This document shows positions 1-8,492 of a DNA stretch of 64,000 bases, piece after piece. The position numbers were made by a program, and so were the translations under genes. Origin of the DNA: Fulvivirga ligni (GTDB taxonomy: Bacteria > Bacteroidota > Bacteroidia > Cytophagales > Cyclobacteriaceae); assembly GCF_021389935.1 (NCBI RefSeq), contig NZ_CP089979.1, positions 3,949,001 to 4,013,000 on the forward strand, given 5' to 3'. Within the stretch, counting starts at the first letter, position 1, and each line of letters starts with the position of its first letter. The notes beneath the pieces are model-generated. The model did not search any database. It was not told the origin of the DNA and worked only from the letters and a program-made list of their open reading frames with translations.

Positions 1-1838
1 ATAGTGTAGCTAGACATATAGCCACCATAGCTATGGCCTCTAATGGCCATTCTATCACCATCCACCCATGGGTTAGATGCTAAATGTTTTACAGTTTGCA
101 CAAAGTCGTAGCTTTCTTTTTCTCCCAGGTTTCTGTAAACCACTTTTTCAAAAGCACTGCCGTAACCACCAGAACCTCTGTTGTTAACGCTTGCAATCAC
201 ATAGCCATTCTGAGCTAAATATTGCTCCCACGTATCGCTACCAAATTCATTATAAACAGACTGTGCTCCTGGTCCACCATAGATATTTAGCACTAAAGGA
301 TATTTATTGCTAGGGTCAAAATCTTTTGGTTTGATCATATACCCGTCAAGCTTCTGTCCATCTTCTGTAGTAAAGCTAAAAAGTTCTTTAGGAGCGTAAA
401 AATGCTCTTCTGTGTATTTCTTTACAGCAACATTGTCCTCAAACTTTTTGATCATCTTTCCTTTTACAGACCATAACTCTACTTGGCGAGGTGTTGAAAC
501 ATTGCTGTAATTATCAATGTAATACTGACCGTTAGGTGCTACGTTTAAGTGATGTCTGCCTTCATCACGAGTTAATTTCTTTTTTCCTTTTCCGCTGAAA
601 TTAACTGCATACAGATGTCTCTCTACTGAAGATTCTTCAGTACTTGTGAAATAAATAGTGCTCTTCTTAGAGTCAACTGCCTCTACACGAACTACTTCCC
701 AGTTTCCTTTAGTTACCTGGTTGAGTAATTTTCCAGTATAATCATATCTGTAGATATGGCTGAAACCGTCTCTATCTGAAATCCATAAGAATTCATTTTT
801 GCCTTCTGGGAAGAAGAATAAATGATTGATACCAGCGAAAAAGTCAAAGACATCAATCCACTGCTCGGATTTCTCCTCCATGATTACTTTACCTTTGCCG
901 GTAGTTACGTCACTGAAGTAAAGCTTTAGATGATTCTGTTTTCTATTCATATGAACTATCGCCAGCTTCCCTGACTCACTAGTCCAGTAGATTCTAGGGA
1001 TGTATCCGCCGTCAAGAGGTACATTCATCCATACATTCTTTGCCGCACTTACATCTAGCACTCCGATTTTTACCAGAGGATTAGGATCACCCACTTCAGG
1101 ATATGGAACATTTACATATTCGGCGTGCTGTCCCGCATAGTCAGTCATTTGAAAGATTGGAACCTCACGCTCATCAGACTGCCAGTAAGCAATGTACTTG
1201 CTATCTGGTGACCATGACCAAGCTTGAGCTAAACCAAATTCTTCTTCATAAACCCATCCATAACGACCATTATAGAAATACTCTTCAGCGTCAAAAGTAA
1301 GTTGTGTTTCTTTCTTTGAGGCAAAATCAAAAACGAATAGGTTGCCCCCTCTTTCAAAACCAACCTTTGTTCCATCAGGAGATATTTCAGCGGTTTGAGC
1401 GTCCTTAGCTACAAGCTTTAAAGACTTATCAGCTACAGAGTAAAAGTAGAAATCAGAGATTCCTGATCTTCTCCATACCGGTCTGAAGTTGGTTTGAAAT
1501 AATATGTATTTAGAGTCTTTAGACCATTGGAACGAGCCATAACTAAAGGCATCATCGCTACCTGGGAATGTTGTGCCTGCAGAACTAAAAATTAGCTCTT
1601 CTTTTCCCGTTTTCGGGTTAAAGGATTTAATTTCTGGTTGATTATTAGAACCTCGCTCAATAAATGAAAATCTCTCTCCATTATCAATCCAGTTCACACT
1701 TTGAGGTCCTGAACCACCTGAAAGTCTGCCTCTTGAGAATAAGGCGTCTTTAACATTGGCATACTCCTGGTTTTGAGCAGATGCTGCAAAGCTGCACCAC
1801 GTCAAGATCAGAAGTAGTATTAAGGATTTGTTCTTCAT
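1..1838 (-). CDS. Dipeptidyl-peptidase IV (S9B), C-terminus cut by window edge
   Basis: Secreted serine peptidase that removes X-Pro or X-Ala dipeptides from peptide N-termini. The start at 1838 gives a signal peptide ending near ASAQN. An eight-bladed propeller follows, with repeated WSPDSKYI-type strands. Near residue 200 is the motif WVYEEEFG, the double-Glu motif that in DPP4 binds the substrate N-terminus. The alpha/beta-hydrolase domain starts near residue 470. The nucleophile motif GHSYGGYM is the last thing encoded before the window ends; the catalytic Asp and His lie outside. About 612 codons are present of the roughly 720 usual for the family. A strong terminator (1883-1946) separates it from prc upstream, so it should have its own promoter, although I see no clear TAnnTTTG box in the 45 bp available. 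The family call is confident. Confidence 0.93.
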   Translation of the reverse strand, partial: MKNKSLILLLILTWCSFAASAQNQEYANVKDALFSRGRLSGGSGPQSVNWIDNGERFSFIERGSNNQPEIKSFNPKTGKEELIFSSAGTTFPGSDDAFSYGSFQWSKDSKYILFQTNFRPVWRRSGISDFYFYSVADKSLKLVAKDAQTAEISPDGTKVGFERGGNLFVFDFASKKETQLTFDAEEYFYNGRYGWVYEEEFGLAQAWSWSPDSKYIAYWQSDEREVPIFQMTDYAGQHAEYVNVPYPEVGDPNPLVKIGVLDVSAAKNVWMNVPLDGGYIPRIYWTSESGKLAIVHMNRKQNHLKLYFSDVTTGKGKVIMEEKSEQWIDVFDFFAGINHLFFFPEGKNEFLWISDRDGFSHIYRYDYTGKLLNQVTKGNWEVVRVEAVDSKKSTIYFTSTEESSVERHLYAVNFSGKGKKKLTRDEGRHHLNVAPNGQYYIDNYSNVSTPRQVELWSVKGKMIKKFEDNVAVKKYTEEHFYAPKELFSFTTEDGQKLDGYMIKPKDFDPSNKYPLVLNIYGGPGAQSVYNEFGSDTWEQYLAQNGYVIASVNNRGSGGYGSAFEKVVYRNLGEKESYDFVQTVKHLASNPWVDGDRMAIRGHSYGGYMSSYT

Positions 1839-1882
1839 ACTATGTTTATCTGATTTATTTAATTATAAATTATAGATGGCAA

Positions 1883-1946
1883 TAAAAAAAAATTGCGTCA
1901 CCTTAACTACCTGCAATTATAAATGCACTTAGTTAAAGTGACGCAA
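1883..1946 (-). terminator. Rho-independent terminator of prc
   Basis: Two 17-base arms (1893-1909 and 1930-1946) pair with one G-U wobble around a 20-base loop. On the minus strand the stem is followed by nine T residues. It lies just after the prc stop codon and before the peptidase start. Confidence 0.9.
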
Positions 1947-1972
1947 CCGATGATATAATTTTATGGAATTAC

Positions 1973-4045
1973 TTATCCAATATCAGAGATCATATCTGTA
2001 AGGATGATAACACCTTCTTTCAAATATTTGTCATCCATTTTCAATTTGTTTTCTGGAGTCTTTGAAGTTCCTTCCTTCTCCACTTTAGCATTGTTCAAAG
2101 TAAGTCTGTTTGCTTTTCTTTTCTCTGCCTCGTCTATTTCTTTCTTTCTAGTGGCCTCGTTCAGCGAAATTCTTGTCTTACTCAGGTTTTCTTTCAGCTC
2201 TTTGGTGTCTTCAACCAGCTCTTTTAATTCAAGATCACTTTTAAGTCTTGCATTATAGTCAGCATTAAGTTTAGAAACCATTTGAGAAGAAACCTTGTCA
2301 GTTAAGTTAAATTGTGCGCTATTGATCTGATCCCAAGGTAATGCACTTTTACTGGCACTCTCTCCAAATTCTTTAGCTTCAAATGCTGAAGGAAGATTTA
2401 CATCAGGGCTAACTCCCAAATGCTGAGTGCTGCTACCTGTAACTCTGTAGAACTTCTGCAAAGTCAGTTTAAGCTGCCCTACCTTCTCTCCTTCTGGCAC
2501 ATTCATATATCTACCAAGATCAATTACACTTTGAACAGTTCCTTTTCCGAAGGTCTGCTCGCCAATAACTACACCTCTATGATAATCTTGAATTGCGGCT
2601 GCAAAAATCTCGGAAGCAGAAGCACTAAATCTATTAATCATTACAGCCATTGGGCCATCATAAATAATGTCTGGATCTTCATCTTCTCCTACTTCTATCT
2701 TATTAGTAGATGTTCTTACCTGAACAATAGGACCGTTTTTAATAAATAGACCAGTAAGGTCAATAGCTTCTGCCAACGAACCACCACCATTATTTCTTAA
2801 ATCCATCATTAGTCCATCAATACCTTGTGCCTCAAGCTCTTTAACTAGTCTTTTAACATCTCTTGTGGTACTGGTATAGTTAGGATCACCTTTTTGGTAA
2901 GCTTCGAAATCCATATAAAAGCTAGGTAGTGTTATTACGCCTATGTTATACTCTACACCATTCTTTTTGATAGGAACTATTTCAGATTTAGCTTCCATGT
3001 CTTCTAGCTTAATCTTTTCTCTAACCAAAGTAATGATCTTAGAAGCGCCGTTAACACCTGTCTCTGCTGGTAAAATCTCTAGTTTTACCGTGGTGCCCTT
3101 TGGACCTTTAATGAGCTCAACTACGTCATCAATTCTCCAACCTACTACATCTACTATCTCTCCGTCTTCACCTTGACCTACTCCTATTATTCTATCATTC
3201 TCATGAACAAGATCGCTTTTGTAGGCTGGTCCTCCAGGGATTACCTGAACTACCTTGGTATAGTCTGTTTCTGTTTGTAATCTCGCTCCTATCCCTTCTA
3301 AGGATAAACTCATGTTTTGCTTAAATCTATCTGAAGTACGAGGTGAGAAGTAATTAGTGTGTGGGTCAAAAGCTTCAGCAAGAGTATTCATGTATAATTC
3401 AAAAATGTCTTCTGTCTTATACTGTTGTATGGCTCTGTCAAAGCGCTCATATCTTTTGCTGATCATGTCCTTGATCTCTGCGGGCTCTTTACCAGTTAAT
3501 TTCAGAGATAAGGCCTGGCTCTTCACCATTTTGCGCCAAAGATCATTTAGTTCTTCCGTGGAGCTCGCCCATCCTTCCTTCGAACGGTCTGTGTTATAAT
3601 ACTCATCAATAGAGTAATCATACTTATAATCTAATAGATTGCTTTTCACATAAGCCATTCTATTGTCAAATCTTTCTTTAAATACGCTATAGATTTCATA
3701 AGCCGCGCTTACATCGCCAGCCTTGGTTAAGTCATCTAATTGTGTTCTGTATTTCTCGAAATTTTTGATGTCAGACTCCAGGAAATAAGAGTGGTTATTG
3801 TCTAATGTCTCTATGTAGTCATCTAACATTACTGAAGATAGAGAATCATTCAGCTTAATTTTCTTATAGTGATAAGTGTCTAATATCTGGCTAATTAGTT
3901 TTGCTTCGTCTCCGTAGTAACCTTTCGGTGTTAGTGTAGTGCTATCAGTGGGAAATAAAACTGCTCCAGGAATGAAATCAGAGCTATAGGTAATAAAACT
4001 TAGCAACACCAGAACGGGTGCTAATACAAATGTTATCTTCTTCAT
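1973..4045 (-). CDS. prc: Carboxy-terminal (tail-specific) protease, S41A
   Basis: Periplasmic protease that degrades or trims proteins from exposed C-termini. The 690-residue product has an N-terminal membrane anchor or signal (residues 4-20), the long N-terminal helical domain typical of Tsp (about 40-240), a PDZ domain (about 245-340, containing GIGARLQ and the GGPAYKSDL loop), the S41 core, and a charged C-terminal helical domain (DUF3340-like). The Ser-Lys dyad is visible: Ser476 in NRFSASASEIF, Asp487 in QDYHRG and Lys501 in TFGKGTVQ, with the spacing of E. coli Tsp. The length matches the E. coli type rather than the short CtpA type. It is transcribed alone and ends at the terminator at 1883-1946. 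Confidence 0.95.
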   Translation of the reverse strand: MKKITFVLAPVLVLLSFITYSSDFIPGAVLFPTDSTTLTPKGYYGDEAKLISQILDTYHYKKIKLNDSLSSVMLDDYIETLDNNHSYFLESDIKNFEKYRTQLDDLTKAGDVSAAYEIYSVFKERFDNRMAYVKSNLLDYKYDYSIDEYYNTDRSKEGWASSTEELNDLWRKMVKSQALSLKLTGKEPAEIKDMISKRYERFDRAIQQYKTEDIFELYMNTLAEAFDPHTNYFSPRTSDRFKQNMSLSLEGIGARLQTETDYTKVVQVIPGGPAYKSDLVHENDRIIGVGQGEDGEIVDVVGWRIDDVVELIKGPKGTTVKLEILPAETGVNGASKIITLVREKIKLEDMEAKSEIVPIKKNGVEYNIGVITLPSFYMDFEAYQKGDPNYTSTTRDVKRLVKELEAQGIDGLMMDLRNNGGGSLAEAIDLTGLFIKNGPIVQVRTSTNKIEVGEDEDPDIIYDGPMAVMINRFSASASEIFAAAIQDYHRGVVIGEQTFGKGTVQSVIDLGRYMNVPEGEKVGQLKLTLQKFYRVTGSSTQHLGVSPDVNLPSAFEAKEFGESASKSALPWDQINSAQFNLTDKVSSQMVSKLNADYNARLKSDLELKELVEDTKELKENLSKTRISLNEATRKKEIDEAEKRKANRLTLNNAKVEKEGTSKTPENKLKMDDKYLKEGVIILTDMISDIG

Positions 4046-4145
4046 ACTTCTTCTGCTTACTCTAATAATATCTTCTAGTTCTATATAACGAAAAGAATGC
4101 CAGTTGTTTCAATAATTCGGAATAATATTTTAACTCTCTGATAAT

Positions 4146-5036
4146 CTATGAATTATATTCGTTTAAGAATTTTTGGGCTTGTTCTACTGACTGGAAATTG
4201 TAAGTTCTTTTCTGTCCTGTGGAATCTATGATTTCAATATTAATTAAGTCTATACCTTCTTCTGATCCTGTTTTGTTAAGAGCTGCCAATAAATCTGCCG
4301 CATCGTTAGATCTGGCTATTTGAAACTGAGTGGCACGAACAGAACCACAGTATTGACATTCATAATACTTAATTAGTTCCCCTTCGGTATCCTGAGTGGG
4401 AGCTGTCACTATCTCTTCACGGACCACTTTCATGGTATAAAAGCCGCAATTGTTACATTGCAGGGCTTCCAGGTGTCCTGGATATTTTTCTATTTTTGTT
4501 TCTTTTGTTTTCTCATCCACCCAAACATCATAGTCAACAGAGAAAACATTCTCTTCCGCCTGCATACCTTCATCCAGATGCACATCTTCCTCAGCTTCAC
4601 TGAGTAACCTCATGGTATTGCCAGTGGCTGGATTAACCCTTGGCATATATCTCCACTTTTTCAATTTCTTGTAAAGGCGGGTTGGATAGTAATATTTCAA
4701 CACCAGAGCGGCAATATATCCCACTAGCACTCCACCAGCTAAAGAGATGAAGAGTCTCACCATAAACCACACCCAATCAAAAGATAAGGAGTCCTTCCCA
4801 TAAGTATTGATTAGACAAGCCACTGTTATGCCCAGGCTTATAAAGCATATCTGGTAAGTGCGAATCTCATTTTGCCTTATATAATCATACTTCTGTTTAA
4901 AATCTTTAACGCCAGATACTTTAACCTGGTGAAATAAGTAGATGATGATAGCTATTACAGCAAATATAATAGCACCTATAAACATGGCGTGATGCCAAAT
5001 ATTTAAAAAGGCGTCGCCAGTGGTTGATTCTTGCAT
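4146..5036 (-). CDS. Membrane protein with C-terminal zinc ribbon, unknown function
   Basis: The product has 296 residues. Three hydrophobic segments (about 15-35, 57-76 and 88-112) place the N-terminal third in the inner membrane. The soluble C-terminal part contains two CxxC knuckles, CNNCG near residue 195 and CQYCG near 229, a spacing that fits a four-Cys zinc ribbon. Acidic stretches (SEAEEDVHLDEGMQAEEN) lie between membrane and ribbon. I do not recognise a named family; it resembles conserved Bacteroidota hypothetical membrane proteins. The neighbours are prc downstream, 100 bp away, and a divergent small gene. The ribbon could bind metal, RNA or protein, and nothing here decides which. 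The gene itself is convincing from its length and domain structure. Confidence 0.85.
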   Translation of the reverse strand: MQESTTGDAFLNIWHHAMFIGAIIFAVIAIIIYLFHQVKVSGVKDFKQKYDYIRQNEIRTYQICFISLGITVACLINTYGKDSLSFDWVWFMVRLFISLAGGVLVGYIAALVLKYYYPTRLYKKLKKWRYMPRVNPATGNTMRLLSEAEEDVHLDEGMQAEENVFSVDYDVWVDEKTKETKIEKYPGHLEALQCNNCGFYTMKVVREEIVTAPTQDTEGELIKYYECQYCGSVRATQFQIARSNDAADLLAALNKTGSEEGIDLINIEIIDSTGQKRTYNFQSVEQAQKFLNEYNS

Positions 5037-5186
5037 TTCGAGTTTGGTTGGTTAATGGTTCAATTTTTAAATATAAATAAAATGTTGATAAATGAGTGTT
5101 TTGGCCTATAAATATTGGTTTTCTGAGTAATAGCGCATGCATAAAATAGATTTGTGTAATATTGCACAATAAATATTGATTAATAC

Positions 5187-5217
5187 TTTGATAATTAATC
5201 TTATAGCGATATAATTG
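5187..5217 (+). promoter_or_regulatory. Bacteroidota-type promoter for the small gene pair
   Basis: TTTG at 5187-5190 is followed after 19 bases by TATAATTG (5210-5217), one mismatch from the TAnnTTTG consensus. Transcription would start near 5224, about 20 bases before the ATG at 5245. Confidence 0.55.
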
Positions 5218-5244
5218 TATTATAGTTGTGCAAAAATACACGTC

Positions 5245-5490
5245 ATGAACAATTATCAGCTTAGAAAAATCGACCAGGACTTTATAGTATTTGCAAGAAG
5301 ACATTACGAGAAGCCAAAACATTGTAAGAATTTGGAGCAGACTAGATTTTATATCGATGAACTTCGGTCTAAAATTGAAGAAATGAAGGTCGCGTGGGAC
5401 TACGTGCCTGAATATGCTTACACCTTATTATCTGAGTATAATGGCATTCAGAATAAGATATTATTCGAAGAATTTAAGAATGCATATTAA
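5245..5490 (+). CDS. Small protein of unknown function (81 aa)
   Basis: I do not recognise the family. The ATG at 5245 is chosen over an upstream non-ATG start because the extra ten residues would overlap the predicted promoter. The product is soluble, rich in charged and aromatic residues and mostly helical by composition (EQTRFYIDELRSKIEEMK). It has no signal peptide or membrane segment and a single Cys (residue 28). A second small gene follows 14 bases after the stop, so the two are probably co-transcribed. A promoter just upstream and a sensible coding composition support it as real. Confidence 0.65.
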   Translation: MNNYQLRKIDQDFIVFARRHYEKPKHCKNLEQTRFYIDELRSKIEEMKVAWDYVPEYAYTLLSEYNGIQNKILFEEFKNAY

Positions 5491-5504
5491 TAAATAAAGA
5501 GGCT

Positions 5505-5747
5505 ATGGTTTTAATGGACGGAATGAGGTTTATCCCCTCACCTATACCTTTAAAGTATGATTTACTTTATTCGGCTACGGCTAACCAGTCCGGCAGAATG
5601 CAGTATCATAAAATAAAGCCAGGCCAGTATAAAGAAAGAATAAGTAGAACGGAGTTTATCGATGTGTTTAATACATCAGATATTATTGCCATGAGGCCAA
5701 TACCGCAAAAGGAGTCCCCTGTTTTTCAGCTTGAATTTTATATTTAG
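5505..5747 (+). CDS. Small protein of unknown function (80 aa)
   Basis: This is the second gene of the small pair, starting 14 bases after the previous stop. An AAAGAGG stretch sits just before the ATG at 5505, a better ribosome site than most genes here have. An in-frame ATG at 5514 is an alternative start. The product is soluble and has no signal peptide or cysteine. It is compact and mixed in character, with two proline-rich turns (FIPSPIP and MRPIPQKESP). I recognise no domain. The pair may act together, but nothing in the sequence indicates a role. Confidence 0.6.
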   Translation: MVLMDGMRFIPSPIPLKYDLLYSATANQSGRMQYHKIKPGQYKERISRTEFIDVFNTSDIIAMRPIPQKESPVFQLEFYI

Positions 5748-5806
5748 ATTGATTTTTCAAGAATTTACTTAACTTGTATTCTTTATTAACAAATCAATTT
5801 TTTAAA

Positions 5807-6418
5807 ATGAAGATGAAATTTACAGCAGCATTGATTCTTTGCTTTACCATTACCATGGGAATGGGAGCTTTTGCTCAAAAAATCAAGAAAGAGGGAGATT
5901 TGTCTTTCCTTAAAGGAATAGATAAGATAAACATAGAATACTCTTTTGATGAAATGAAAGTAGGTAAATACGATGATGAAAATGAGTATTTACAAGACCG
6001 TATGGATAAAAAAAATGAAAAAGAGCCGGGTACTGGTGATGAATGGAAGAAAGGTTGGTTTGAGGATAGAGAAACTAGGTTTGAACCAAAATTTGAACAG
6101 CTTTTTAATGAATACGCTAAGAAATCTGGAATTACCGCAAGCAAGGGGCTAGATGGTGCGGAAGCTACTATGAAGGTTCATACCTACTTTACTGAACCTG
6201 GATTTAATGTTGGTGTAGTGAGAAAGTCAGCAATGATTTCAGTGAAAATAGTATTTGTAGATTCTTCTGGAAAAGAAATGGGGAGTCTAGATATTACAAA
6301 TGTACCAGGAAGAGATGCTATGGGCTATGATTTTGATACGGGATATCGCATAGAAGAAGCTTATGCTAAACTCGGAAAAGAGACAGCCAAATTTTTAGAA
6401 AAGAAAGTGCTAAAGTGA
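5807..6418 (+). CDS. Secreted protein of unknown function (203 aa)
   Basis: The ATG at 5807 is preferred over a TTG at 5774 because it gives a clean signal peptide (MKMKFTAALILCF... ending GAFAQ, cleavage near residue 22). The mature part is about 180 residues, charged and without cysteines. It contains a KK/DE-rich stretch (RMDKKNEKEPGTGDEWKKG), a central block resembling an alpha/beta fold (ATMKVHTYFTEPGF...SVKIVFVDSSGKEMG), and a C-terminal helix. I do not recognise a named family. It is probably periplasmic or outer-membrane associated. A strong terminator follows directly, so it is the last gene of its unit. Confidence 0.8.
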   Translation: MKMKFTAALILCFTITMGMGAFAQKIKKEGDLSFLKGIDKINIEYSFDEMKVGKYDDENEYLQDRMDKKNEKEPGTGDEWKKGWFEDRETRFEPKFEQLFNEYAKKSGITASKGLDGAEATMKVHTYFTEPGFNVGVVRKSAMISVKIVFVDSSGKEMGSLDITNVPGRDAMGYDFDTGYRIEEAYAKLGKETAKFLEKKVLK

Positions 6419-6424
6419 AAATAA

Positions 6425-6447
6425 GGAGGGGAAACCCTCCTTTATTT
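6425..6447 (+). terminator. Rho-independent terminator
   Basis: GGAGGG (6425-6430), GAAA loop and CCCTCC (6435-6440) are followed by TTTATTTTTTT. It lies 6 bases after the secreted-protein gene and overlaps the 3' end of the convergent MazG-like gene. Confidence 0.9.
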
Positions 6448-6912
6448 TTTTATTATCGATTCCAGGCTTGCTGGTGAATAATTGATAGATTTCAAAGTTT
6501 TGTTATCCGAGGTCCTGAAAACCAGGTATTTACCATCCTCTTCTTTGTAGTAACATTCAGTGTCTCGTTCCTTTGTGTAATATTCCACAGTAGCTTGAGC
6601 TTCACTCTCATCTTTGCAGGCTTTACTCATGTTAGAGCGCTGTACCTCGTCAAAAAGCTCCTTAAACTTCTCTCCTAGCCCAAATTCTAAGATTGCACCT
6701 GAAAGCACGTATTGAATATCGCATAGTGCATCAGCAATCTCTACCAGGTCATTGTCTTTTATAGCATCCTCTAGCTCCTTTACTTCTTCTGCTAACAGAG
6801 ACACTCTTAAGGCGCATCTTTTTTCATCAGGAATAGTTGGTTCGTTAAGAACAGGATGCTTGAACGTCTTGTGAAATTCAGCGACTTGATTGAGTGAATC
6901 TGGTTGTTTCAT
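6442..6912 (-). CDS. MazG-superfamily nucleotide pyrophosphohydrolase-like protein
   Basis: An all-alpha NTP pyrophosphatase of the HisE/MazG superfamily, expected to hydrolyse a nucleoside triphosphate or similar substrate to the monophosphate and PPi. The metal-binding pattern ExxE...ExxD is visible: Glu43 and Glu46 in AEEVKELEDA, then Glu58 and Asp61 in EIADALCDIQYVL. The 156 residues consist of this helical core (about 1-110) plus a short beta-rich C-terminal extension. The substrate cannot be read from the sequence: it could be a house-cleaning enzyme, and it is not the histidine-pathway HisE, because no his genes are nearby. It is convergent with the secreted-protein gene and its last codons overlap that gene's terminator. 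Confidence 0.82.
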   Translation of the reverse strand: MKQPDSLNQVAEFHKTFKHPVLNEPTIPDEKRCALRVSLLAEEVKELEDAIKDNDLVEIADALCDIQYVLSGAILEFGLGEKFKELFDEVQRSNMSKACKDESEAQATVEYYTKERDTECYYKEEDGKYLVFRTSDNKTLKSINYSPASLESIIKK

Positions 6913-6995
6913 AGTTACTTTTTAATAAAATTCACCGCAATTTTAATCAATATTGGCGGGTGGTAAAAGAATTAATCGATATATCCTTATAAACA

Positions 6996-7030
6996 TTGAA
7001 GGATAGATCAATTGCCTTTTTCTATATTTG
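6996..7030 (+). promoter_or_regulatory. Probable tyrS promoter
   Basis: TATATTTG at 7023-7030 matches TAnnTTTG exactly. The best upstream TTG (6996-6998) is 24 bases away, longer than the usual 19-21, so only the -7 box is convincing. Transcription would start about 35 bases before the ATG. Confidence 0.45.
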
Positions 7031-7070
7031 CAGTCCTTTAAAATTATTAATCAACGAGATATAATTGTTC

Positions 7071-8354
7071 ATGACAGATTTTGTAGCTGAATTACAGTGG
7101 AGAGGTATGATTCATGATATCATGCCTGGTACAGAAGAACAGCTAAAAAAAGAAATGACTACCGGTTATATAGGGTTTGACCCAACCGCAGACTCACTTC
7201 ATATAGGCCATCTTACTCAGATTATGACATTAGTCCATTTTCAGAAAGCTGGTCATAGACCTTTAGCCCTTGTTGGTGGAGCTACCGGAATGGTGGGTGA
7301 CCCGTCAGGCAAATCAGCAGAAAGAAATTTATTATCTGAAGATATATTAAATCACAATCTTAACTGTGTGAAAGACCAGCTTCAGAAATTTCTAGATTTT
7401 GATTGTGGTGAGAACTCTGCCGAAATGGTGAATAACTATGACTGGTTTAAGAATTTTGGCTTTCTTGAGTTTATCAGAGATGTAGGTAAGCACATTTCAG
7501 TGAACTACATGATGGCTAAAGATTCAGTAAAGAAGAGACTGGAAACAGGTATGTCTTTTACAGAATTTAGTTACCAGTTGGTTCAAGGGTATGATTTCTA
7601 TTGGTTAAACCAAAATAAAGACTGTAAGCTTCAGTTAGGTGGTTCAGATCAGTGGGGTAATATAGTTACTGGTACCGAATTGATCAGAAGAAAAGCTCAA
7701 GGTGAAGCTTTCGCTATGACCACACCTCTTATTAAGAAAGCAGATGGTACCAAGTTTGGCAAAACTGAGGAAGGTGCTGTTTGGTTAGATAGAAAGAAAA
7801 CTTCTCCTTATAAGTTTTACCAATATTGGCTGAATACATCTGACGAGGACGCGGCCAACTATATCAGGATCTTTACTCTACTCGGTAAAGATGAGATAGA
7901 AGCTCTGGAAAAAGAGCATCAGGAAGCCCCTCATTTAAGACAGCTTCAGCAGGTTTTGGCTAAAGATATCACCATCAGAGTACACTCTGAAGAGGACTAT
8001 GAAATGGCAGTAAAGGCTTCTCAAATTCTTTTTGGAAAGTCTACCACTGAAGATTTAGAATCAGTAGATGAGGATACTTTATTATCTGTTTTTGAAGGTG
8101 TACCTCAAGTACAAATCTCAGCCGCAGCTCTGGCTGAATGTGCTAATGTTACTGATCTTTTATCAGAAGTTACAGATAGTCTTGTCTTTTCGTCTAAAGG
8201 TGAAGCTAGAAAGATGATTAAAGGAGGTGGTGTAAGTATCAATAAAACAAAAATTGAAGACACTGCTCAAGAATGTAATTTCAAACTTCTACAAGAAAAG
8301 TATTTATTAGCTCAGAAGGGTAAGAAGAACTATTATCTAATTATAGTGGAATAG
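7071..8354 (+). CDS. tyrS: Tyrosyl-tRNA synthetase
   Basis: Charges tRNA-Tyr with tyrosine in the cytoplasm. The start is set at the ATG at 7071 rather than a TTG six bases earlier. The 427-residue product has the class I catalytic core, with the HIGH motif as HIGH at residues 44-47 ([12 protein letters not shown]) and the KMSKS loop as KFGKT at residues 228-232. The tyrosine-recognition segment GYDFYWLNQ and the GGSDQWGN motif are present. The C-terminal 80 residues form an S4 RNA-binding domain ([17 protein letters not shown]). Length and motif form match the bacterial TyrRS-S type. It is monocistronic, with its own likely promoter and a strong terminator. Confidence 0.97.
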   Translation: MTDFVAELQWRGMIHDIMPGTEEQLKKEMTTGYIGFDPTADSLHIGHLTQIMTLVHFQKAGHRPLALVGGATGMVGDPSGKSAERNLLSEDILNHNLNCVKDQLQKFLDFDCGENSAEMVNNYDWFKNFGFLEFIRDVGKHISVNYMMAKDSVKKRLETGMSFTEFSYQLVQGYDFYWLNQNKDCKLQLGGSDQWGNIVTGTELIRRKAQGEAFAMTTPLIKKADGTKFGKTEEGAVWLDRKKTSPYKFYQYWLNTSDEDAANYIRIFTLLGKDEIEALEKEHQEAPHLRQLQQVLAKDITIRVHSEEDYEMAVKASQILFGKSTTEDLESVDEDTLLSVFEGVPQVQISAAALAECANVTDLLSEVTDSLVFSSKGEARKMIKGGGVSINKTKIEDTAQECNFKLLQEKYLLAQKGKKNYYLIIVE

Positions 8355-8380
8355 ATCACTATTCTCATTATGTTATGTAA

Positions 8381-8406
8381 AGGCCATCAAAAGATGGCCT
8401 TTTTTT
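8381..8406 (+). terminator. Rho-independent terminator of tyrS
   Basis: AGGCCATC (8381-8388), AAAA loop and GATGGCCT (8393-8400) are followed by six T residues. It lies 27 bases after the tyrS stop codon. Confidence 0.92.
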
Positions 8407-8492
8407 ATGTTCAACGGTGTATGGTACTGGACTTTGACGTGATCATTTACTATATTGATTAAGTTCTAATTTCAACCTAAACAATACCCATT

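Noticed and set aside
5147-5154. TAGATTTG as the promoter of the small gene pair
   Set aside because: There is no TTG at the right distance; the site at 5187-5217 has both boxes and better spacing.
4921-5322. Open frame of 133 codons on the minus strand
   Set aside because: It overlaps the membrane-protein gene in another frame and runs across the intergenic promoter region; its composition is not protein-like.
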